From the NCBI RefSeq assembly GCF_008369325.1, contig NZ_VOBI01000002.1, positions 434,001-498,000 on the forward strand: a stretch of 64,000 bases of DNA, written 5' to 3'. The translations under genes were made by a program, and so were the position numbers. Positions 59,087-64,000 of the stretch are shown here, piece after piece (positions within the stretch are counted from its first letter, which is position 1; every line of letters starts with the position of its first letter). Source of the DNA: Pseudomonas sp. ANT_H12B. Its GTDB lineage: Bacteria; Pseudomonadota; Gammaproteobacteria; Pseudomonadales; Pseudomonadaceae. The notes under the pieces were generated by a model. That model did no database searches and had not been told where the DNA came from. It saw only the letters and a program-made list of their open reading frames with translations.

Positions 59087-59727
59087 CGCGTGCCGAACAC
59101 CACCATGGTCTTGCCTTTGACGTCCACAAGGTTGCGTTCTTCCAGGTCCTTGAGCACTCGACCGACCATCTCACGTGAACAACCGACAATCCGCCCGATT
59201 TCCTGGCGGGTCACTTTGATCTGCATGCCATCGGGATGAGTCATGGCGTCTGGCTGCTTGCACAGTTCCAGCAGGCAGCGGGCAACGCGACCGGTCACGT
59301 CGAAAAACGCCAGGTCACCGACCTTGCGGGTGGTGTTGCGCAGGCGCTGTGCGATTTGTCCGCTAAGCACGTAAAGAATGTCTGGATCCTGCTGGGATAA
59401 TTCGCGGAATTTCGCATAACTGATTTCCGCGACTTCACATTCGATCTTTGCGCGTACCCAGGCGCTGCGTTCCTGTTCCAGGCCGGCTTGTTCAAACAGG
59501 CCCAACTCGCCGAAAAAATCCCCGGAGTTCAGGTAGGCAATGATCATTTCACGGCCGTCGTCATCCTCGATCAGGATGGTGACCGAACCTTTGATGATGA
59601 AGAACAGCGTGTCCGAGCGGTCGCCGGCACAAATGATGTTGCTCTTGGCCAGATAGCGACGGCGCTGGCAATGCATCAACAGCTTGTCGAGGTTTTTGAT
59701 TTTGGGGGGGGGGGCAATAGCAACCAT
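59083..59727 (-). CDS. vfr: Vfr, cAMP-dependent CRP-family global regulator
   Basis: 214-residue CRP homologue controlling virulence, pili and quorum sensing in Pseudomonas. The cyclic-nucleotide pocket is [13 protein letters not shown] with [17 protein letters not shown], and the HTH is [20 protein letters not shown]. The frame is open upstream to 59853, but [17 protein letters not shown] at 59727 matches the family start. An uninterrupted 11-C tract encodes the A-P-P-P near the N terminus. It is divergent from the OsmC gene, as crp is from yhfA in E. coli. Confidence 0.97.
   Translation of the reverse strand: MVAIAPPPKIKNLDKLLMHCQRRRYLAKSNIICAGDRSDTLFFIIKGSVTILIEDDDGREMIIAYLNSGDFFGELGLFEQAGLEQERSAWVRAKIECEVAEISYAKFRELSQQDPDILYVLSGQIAQRLRNTTRKVGDLAFFDVTGRVARCLLELCKQPDAMTHPDGMQIKVTRQEIGRIVGCSREMVGRVLKDLEERNLVDVKGKTMVVFGTR
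59704..59714 (-). repeat. 11-base poly-C tract in the vfr coding start
   Basis: Eleven G on the plus strand (C in the mRNA) spanning codons 5-8 of vfr (GCC CCC CCC CCC). Loss or gain of one base would truncate Vfr after a few dozen codons, so the tract could act as a slippage switch. Confidence 0.9.
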
Positions 59728-60002
59728 GGTTGTATCCCGAAAAGACTGCACGGTGTGTGTGATTTTTTTGTAGGATCTGGCGGAAGTTCGAAGCGCGATC
59801 TGACGATTTTTTGGTCGCCGCTTTTGTTCGCCATCAGGCTGGCTATGCGCCATCGAATTGGCGCCAGCTTAACAGACACTTCCTGCAATATTCGAGAATT
59901 TACCTACGCCGCAGATGGATATGTCCTAGGAAGGCGAAGCGCTGTCATTCCGGGGCCTTGTGCTAAGCTGGCGACCCTTTTTTAGACAGTGGAGTCTTGG
60001 CG

Positions 60003-60425
60003 ATGAAGGCACGCATCCAATGGGCTGGCGAAGCCATGTTCCTCGGCGAATCCGGCAGCGGCCATGTTGTGGTCATGGACGGTCCGCCTGAGTCCGGCGG
60101 TCGCAACCTGGGTGTCCGGCCGATGGAAATGCTCCTGCTGGGTGTTGGCGGTTGCAGCAATTTCGATGTGGTCAGCATCCTCAAGAAGTCCCGTCAGGTG
60201 GTCGAAAGCTGCGAGGCTTTTCTCGAAGCCGAGCGCGCGACGGAAGACCCGAAGGTTTTCACCAAGATCCACATGCACTTCGTGGTCAAGGGCCGGGGCT
60301 TGAAAGAAGCCCAGGTCAAACGCGCCATCGAACTGTCCGCCGAGAAGTACTGCTCGGCTTCGATCATGCTCGGCGCAGCAGGTGTGGAGATTACCCACGA
60401 CTACGAGATCATCGAGCTCGGTTGA
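60003..60425 (+). CDS. OsmC/YhfA family protein
   Basis: 140-residue OsmC-fold protein, thiol peroxidase family. The two conserved cysteines are present: Cys51 in LLLGVGGCSNFD and Cys117 in SAEKYCSASIML. ATG 60003 has GGAG eight bases upstream. Its divergence from vfr mirrors E. coli yhfA beside crp, favouring the YhfA subgroup. Function is probably hydroperoxide or other thiol-based detoxification; not certain. Confidence 0.92.
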   Translation: MKARIQWAGEAMFLGESGSGHVVVMDGPPESGGRNLGVRPMEMLLLGVGGCSNFDVVSILKKSRQVVESCEAFLEAERATEDPKVFTKIHMHFVVKGRGLKEAQVKRAIELSAEKYCSASIMLGAAGVEITHDYEIIELG

Positions 60426-60454
60426 ATCGATCACGAGATCAATTCAACCGAGCT
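60415..60454 (+). repeat. 13-bp inverted repeat across the OsmC stop codon
   Basis: AGCTCGGTTGAAT (60415-60427) and ATTCAACCGAGCT (60442-60454) are perfect complements around 14 bases; the first arm contains the TGA stop. A second, canonical terminator follows at 60498. Confidence 0.75.
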
Positions 60455-60497
60455 AGCTGCCCTCTGAGCAACATGCCCAGCTAAGATTTTCGAGCAC

Positions 60498-60533
60498 AAA
60501 AAAGGCGATTACTTTGCAGTAATCGCCTTTTTT
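60498..60533. terminator. Bidirectional terminator between OsmC gene and coq7
   Basis: AAAAAAGGCGATTACT, loop TTGC, AGTAATCGCCTTTTTT: a 16-base perfect stem with A/T runs, serving convergent genes. Confidence 0.95.
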
Positions 60534-60563
60534 AATGCGTTCTGTCTGTAGGCCGAGGTGTTG

Positions 60564-60591
60564 CCTTCGTGAGCAGGCTCGCCCCCACAGG
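60564..60591. repeat. REP copy adjoining the coq7 stop codon
   Basis: Slightly degenerate single REP (TTCGTGAGCAGGCTCGCCCC then CACAGG) ending exactly where the coq7 coding sequence ends. Confidence 0.7.
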
Positions 60592-61239
60592 TCAGATCCG
60601 GTAAGTACTCTTGGTCATCACTTTAGCCATCAGACTCATACCGAACTTCACCGGTGCCGGGAAGCGGAAGCCGCCAGCCTCCAGCGCGCTTTCGGCGTGG
60701 TGCTCTTCATCTATGCGCATCTGCTCAAGAATCGCCCGGGACTTCTCGTCCTCGGCAGGCAGCTGCTCAAGGTGTTCATTCAGGTGTTTGCACACCTGAT
60801 GCTCAGTGGCAGCAACGAAACCCAGGCTGACTTTGTCGCTGATCAACCCGGCCACCGCGCCAATCCCGAACGACATGCCGTAGAACAGCGGATTGAGAAT
60901 GCTGGTGTGGCTGCCTAACTGTTTTATGCGTTGTTCGCACCAGACCAGATGATCGATTTCTTCTTCGGCAGCATGTTCCATGGCGGCGCGCACTTGCGGC
61001 AGCTTGGCCGTGAGGGCCTGCCCCTGGTACAGCGCCTGGGCGCAGACTTCACCGGTATGGTTGATGCGCATCAGACCGGCGACGTGCCGGGTGTCTTCAT
61101 CGCTCATTTGCGCATCCGGCTGCACGATAGCGGGCGAAGGACGGTACGGCTGGCCACTGAAGGGCAGCAAAGTACGCATCGCAGCATCGGCTTGCAGCAG
61201 AAGGCGGTCAATCGGCGAGTAGTGACGTTGGGTAGTCAT
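60592..61239 (-). CDS. coq7: Coq7, 2-polyprenyl-3-methyl-6-methoxy-1,4-benzoquinone hydroxylase
   Basis: 215-residue di-iron monooxygenase doing the last ring hydroxylation of ubiquinone synthesis (replacing UbiF). Iron-ligand helices are visible: [50 protein letters not shown] and [15 protein letters not shown]. It is transcribed in the same direction as the HIT gene, 127 bases apart. Confidence 0.97.
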   Translation of the reverse strand: MTTQRHYSPIDRLLLQADAAMRTLLPFSGQPYRPSPAIVQPDAQMSDEDTRHVAGLMRINHTGEVCAQALYQGQALTAKLPQVRAAMEHAAEEEIDHLVWCEQRIKQLGSHTSILNPLFYGMSFGIGAVAGLISDKVSLGFVAATEHQVCKHLNEHLEQLPAEDEKSRAILEQMRIDEEHHAESALEAGGFRFPAPVKFGMSLMAKVMTKSTYRI

Positions 61240-61322
61240 GCTGACCTCCGGGAAGAATCTCGGCGGCCAGTTTAACCCAATCGACCGGGGAAGGTTTGCG
61301 TTGGGTCATTGCGACGCAGGTA

Positions 61323-61356
61323 CTTGTGGGAGCAGGGTTGCCCGCCCCCCACAGGT
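61323..61356. repeat. Degenerate REP remnant
   Basis: CTTGTGGGAGCAGGGTTGCC then CGCCCCCCACAGG keeps the REP ends but has a diverged centre. It lies in the coq7-HIT gap. Confidence 0.5.
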
Positions 61357-61366
61357 TTTACTGCTA

Positions 61367-61705
61367 TCAGCCCGGCGGCCAATGCATTTGGCGCTGACCC
61401 AGTACATGCATGTGAATGTGATAAACGGTCTGCCCACCCAATGGATTGCAGTTCATGACCACCCGGAAACCTTCGTCACAGCCCAGTTCTAGAGCCAGAC
61501 GCTGGGCGGTGAACAGGATATGCCCGGCCAGTGCCTTGTCGTCTTCGGTCAGGTCATTAAGTGTGCGCACCGCTTTTTTCGGGATCACCAGAAAATGTAC
61601 CGGTGCCTGTGGGGCGATGTCGTGGAAGGCCAGAACCTGGTCGTCCTCGTAAATGATTTTCGCCGGGATTTCCCGGTTGATGATCTTGGTGAACAGAGTA
61701 TCCAC
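61367..61705 (-). CDS. HIT-family nucleotide-binding protein (HinT-like)
   Basis: 112-residue histidine-triad hydrolase acting on nucleoside phosphoramidates and aminoacyl-AMPs. The triad is GGQTVYHIHMHVLGQRQM near the C terminus; DTLFTKIINREIPAKIIYED is the family N terminus. I start at GTG 61705 (GGAG nine bases upstream); the frame is open to ATG 61747, which would add 14 non-conserved residues. Confidence 0.93.
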   Translation of the reverse strand: MDTLFTKIINREIPAKIIYEDDQVLAFHDIAPQAPVHFLVIPKKAVRTLNDLTEDDKALAGHILFTAQRLALELGCDEGFRVVMNCNPLGGQTVYHIHMHVLGQRQMHWPPG

Positions 61706-61786
61706 AGCTGTTTTCTCCGTTGTTTGGGCTGGCCCGAGTGTAACCATGGGTTGTGCCTGAGCACAGCCTTTTACCTTGAAGGGTGA

Positions 61787-62575
61787 TCAGCGCGGGCAGC
61801 AGGCCTTGTTGACCATGCCTGCGATTGTCCGTGTCAGCCAGCGCGAACCGAGCCGCGGCAAGAAGGCGCGCCAGCGGTTGCGTCGGCCGGGAATGATAAT
61901 GGCGCGATTTTTCTCCAGCGCCCGCACGGTATAGAGCGCGACTTCCTCCGGGCTCATCAGCATTTTGCTGTCGAGCAGTTTGTCGGTGGCCAATTGAGCG
62001 GTGCGCATAAACGCGGTGCGGGTAGGGCCGGGGCAGAGCACCGATACCTTGACCGCGCATTTCTTCAACTCGACACGCAGGCCCTCGGAAAAGTGCAGCA
62101 CATAAGCCTTGCTGGCGTAGTACGTGCTCATCCACGGACCGGGATGGAATGCCGCCACCGAGGCGACATTCAAAATTTGCCCGCCACCCTGCAACGCCAT
62201 GCTGTTGCCGATAGCGTGGCACAGACGGGTGAGGGCGAGGATGTTCACTTCGATCAGGTCTTGCTCGGTCATCCAGTCCTGAGCCAGGAAAGGGCCGCAG
62301 GTGCCGATGCCGGCGCAGTTGACCAGCAGATCGATCTGCCGGTCACCTTCTTCCAGTTCCAGCAGAAATCCGGACAGCCGCAACGGCTCGCCCAGATCAC
62401 AGGCACGGAACAACACTTCCACGCCAAAACGTTGAGTCAGTTCAATCGCAATACTTTCCAGCTGATCACGTTGTCGGGCCACCAGAATCAGGCTGCGGCC
62501 GCGCCGGGCCAGCGCTTCGGCCATGGCCAGGCCGATGCCGCTGGAGGCGCCAGTGATCAGAGCGTAACGGGTCAT
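61787..62575 (-). CDS. Short-chain dehydrogenase/reductase
   Basis: 262-residue SDR with the classical nucleotide motif LITGASSGIGLAMAEAL at the N terminus, NCAGIGTCGPF and the catalytic Tyr-Lys in YYASKAYVLHFSEGLR. ATG 62575 has GGAG six bases upstream. The substrate is unknown. The C-terminal IPGRRNRWRAFLPRLGSRWL resembles membrane-associated fatty-acyl or steroid-type SDRs (DltE-like annotation). Confidence 0.9.
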   Translation of the reverse strand: MTRYALITGASSGIGLAMAEALARRGRSLILVARQRDQLESIAIELTQRFGVEVLFRACDLGEPLRLSGFLLELEEGDRQIDLLVNCAGIGTCGPFLAQDWMTEQDLIEVNILALTRLCHAIGNSMALQGGGQILNVASVAAFHPGPWMSTYYASKAYVLHFSEGLRVELKKCAVKVSVLCPGPTRTAFMRTAQLATDKLLDSKMLMSPEEVALYTVRALEKNRAIIIPGRRNRWRAFLPRLGSRWLTRTIAGMVNKACCPR

Positions 62576-62637
62576 GCAGTTCTCCATCGCAACAGCTCCG
62601 CGCCGGCGACGCAGGTGTCACGGGCGGGGAGCGCTGT

Positions 62638-63612
62638 TCATTCTTTCGCAGAGTCTACAGGGGGCAGGGCTTCTTCGGCTGCATCGTCAGCTGAATTTGG
62701 CGCCTCCTCAGCCTCGGCGGCTGGCTCTACTTCGACTTCCTCGGTGGTCACGGAGCCACTTTCATAGCTGGTTTCGGCAGCGCTTTCGTACTCTTCCTGG
62801 ATTGCTGTGATGCCTCCGGCCAGCGCACTGATCACGACGATGGCGATAAACACTATCCACAGTGAAGACAACACCTTGACCGCTGTGCTGTTGGGCGGAG
62901 GTGGCGCACCATACTGATTGGCTACGGTGTTGCCCGGCACCACCATGATGACGAACGGGAAGAAACTGCCCACGAATGGCACAAGGTTCAGCAGCCAGAG
63001 CCAGCCGGACCAACCGATGTCGTGCAGACGCTGGACGCTGAACTGGATACTGACGAACGCGAGTGCTACCACGAGGATAAAAACCAGTAGGCCGCCGAGA
63101 ATCAGGCCTGCGGTCGAGTCCGTACTGATAAGCGCCAAGCCGAAAACGGCAAGCACTGAGCCAACGGCAAGCGTCACCAGCGTCAGGGACATCGTCCAGG
63201 CCAGAAAACGCAAGCGGCCGATCCGGCCCTCGAAACTGAACGCCTTGAGCGGGGCGAATTCCGGTAACGCTTCGCCGACAGCAGCGCGCGGCGTTGCGTA
63301 CGGTGACTGCGGGTCAGATGTTAGCGGGGCGCTCGGGGGAACATGCTGGTGAACATCAGACCGGCTCAACTCGATCGATGGCTCGGACTCGATTCGGGCA
63401 TCGATGCCGGTTTTTATCAGCGCCTGAAGGTAGGTCTGCGCGTCTGCTTGTGACAGGTCGCGCTTGAGCGTAACCGTCTGACCGCTGAACAGTCGTTCGA
63501 CGCCAGCTACATCGCTTTTATACAGGGCGGCGAGATTGAGCTTGGCGGTGGTGATGTCGACACCTGGTCGCAGAGCGCCGTCGAATACGATCTTGAAACG
63601 GTTGTCGCTCAT
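62638..63612 (-). CDS. DUF805 membrane protein with extra N-terminal domain and acidic tail
   Basis: 324 residues. A soluble N-terminal domain of about 80 residues (FKIVFDGALRPGVDITTAKL) precedes the four-helix DUF805 region at about 125-265, with FSFEGRIGRLRFLAWTMSL at its start and SVQRLHDIGWSGWLWLLNLV typical of the family. A further helix and a Glu/Ala-rich acidic tail follow. The N-terminal part occurs fused to other membrane domains in Pseudomonas; function unknown. Confidence 0.88.
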   Translation of the reverse strand: MSDNRFKIVFDGALRPGVDITTAKLNLAALYKSDVAGVERLFSGQTVTLKRDLSQADAQTYLQALIKTGIDARIESEPSIELSRSDVHQHVPPSAPLTSDPQSPYATPRAAVGEALPEFAPLKAFSFEGRIGRLRFLAWTMSLTLVTLAVGSVLAVFGLALISTDSTAGLILGGLLVFILVVALAFVSIQFSVQRLHDIGWSGWLWLLNLVPFVGSFFPFVIMVVPGNTVANQYGAPPPPNSTAVKVLSSLWIVFIAIVVISALAGGITAIQEEYESAAETSYESGSVTTEEVEVEPAAEAEEAPNSADDAAEEALPPVDSAKE

Positions 63613-63670
63613 TGCGAGGCATCCTTGTCGCGAGTGCTTGAATAGGGAGTGTTACAGGCCTTGAGTGTAA

Positions 63671-63693
63671 GGCCAGCCCGAGAAGGACTGGCC
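63671..63693. terminator. Weak hairpin between the partial oxidoreductase gene and the DUF805 gene
   Basis: GGCCAG (63671-63676) and CTGGCC (63688-63693) around 11 bases, 12 bases after the upstream gene's stop. No T run follows on the minus strand, so this is a tentative terminator. Confidence 0.4.
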
Positions 63694-63704
63694 AAGTTTT
63701 CCTG

Positions 63705-64000
63705 TCAGCGCGGCCAGCGCTTGGGTAGCTCTGCCGCCAGTTCCAGCGCTTTGCGGTATTCGGCATCGAGGCGAGCGATCAACTGATCGACACTCGGCAG
63801 GTCATCGATTTCCCCGACACCCTGGCCTGCGGACCACACGGTTTTCCAGGCTTTGGCTTCATCGCTCAACGGCTTGAGTTTGGAGCCGAAGTTCACTTCA
63901 CCTTTGCCCTGCAGCGCCGCCATGTCGAAACCGGCAGCCTCCAGGCTTTGGCGCATGAAACTCGCAGGTACGCCCGACACCGCTGGAGTATGGACGATGT
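63705..64000 (-). CDS. Nitronate monooxygenase-like flavin oxidoreductase, C-terminal part only
   Basis: Last 98 codons of a gene entering from beyond the window edge. The visible sequence IVHTPAVSGVPASFMRQSLE, KLKPLSDEAKAWKTVWSAGQ and GVGEIDDLPSVDQLIARLDA matches the C terminus of NAD(P)H-dependent flavin oxidoreductases of the 2-nitropropane dioxygenase family. The FMN-binding core is outside the window. Same strand as the DUF805 gene. Confidence 0.82.
   Translation of the reverse strand, partial: IVHTPAVSGVPASFMRQSLEAAGFDMAALQGKGEVNFGSKLKPLSDEAKAWKTVWSAGQGVGEIDDLPSVDQLIARLDAEYRKALELAAELPKRWPR

Noticed and set aside
59728..59853. Longer Vfr starting at 59853
   Set aside because: The 42 extra residues are basic and unlike the family; the start at 59727 gives the standard 214-residue protein.

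Overview
The window is chromosomal DNA of a Pseudomonas, most likely of the P. fluorescens group. The evidence is gene order (pqq, davAB, then rpoD-dnaG-rpsU-tsaD-plsY-folBK-cca, then lptD-surA-pdxA-rsmA-apaGH, amgK-murU, a polyamine ABC operon, rpe-gph-trpE, trpGDC, vfr, coq7). This order closely parallels the P. putida pqq-to-trp region. High GC and many copies of the Pseudomonas REP sequence (GTGGGAGCGAGCNTGCTCGCGA type) agree. Nearly all of the sequence is core genome. I see no prophage, insertion sequence, CRISPR array or integrated island.

Layout. 1-7.5 kb (minus strand): the PQQ cofactor genes pqqF-pqqA-pqqB-pqqC (pqqC cut by the window edge), behind the lysine catabolic genes davB-davA and an Lrp-type regulator. 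7.6-10 kb (plus): a membrane PQQ-dependent dehydrogenase, a client of that cofactor. 10-15.5 kb: a small variable stretch with an orphan M41-like metalloprotease, a DUF3077 gene with a repeat-bearing leader, tRNA-Ile2(CAU), and a large BvgS-sensor/PAS/GGDEF/EAL protein. 15.6-20.2 kb: the macromolecular synthesis operon rpsU-dnaG-rpoD. 20.4-24.3 kb: tsaD, plsY, folB-folK, cca. 24.3-29.3 kb: the prkA-yeaH-spoVR stress operon. 29.6-37.2 kb: the envelope and housekeeping operon lptD-surA-pdxA-rsmA-apaG-apaH-glpE. 37.4-39.8 kb: amgK-murU (cell-wall sugar salvage) and djlA. 40.9-48.9 kb: a hybrid-sensor kinase and NarL-type regulator followed by a polyamine-type ABC transporter. 49-58.3 kb: an iron alcohol dehydrogenase, rpe-gph-trpE, the esterase autotransporter estA and trpGDC. 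58.4-64 kb: an LplA-like protein, vfr, an OsmC protein, coq7, a HIT protein, an SDR, a DUF805 protein and the end of a nitronate monooxygenase-like gene.

The most interesting signals are regulatory. (1) The C-terminal tail of Gph and a free-standing 22-codon ORF before trpG are gapless paralogues ending in ARWRWRA and a stop. Each is followed by a GC-rich hairpin, so the trpE leader peptide appears to be embedded in frame inside the 3' end of gph. (2) The fourth to seventh codons of the global regulator vfr contain an uninterrupted run of 11 C, a potential slippage switch. (3) A perfect 16-bp palindrome lies between a NarL-type regulator gene and the polyamine transporter operon. (4) Several intercistronic hairpins and REPIN-type REP doublets sit at points in operons where expression would be expected to step down.
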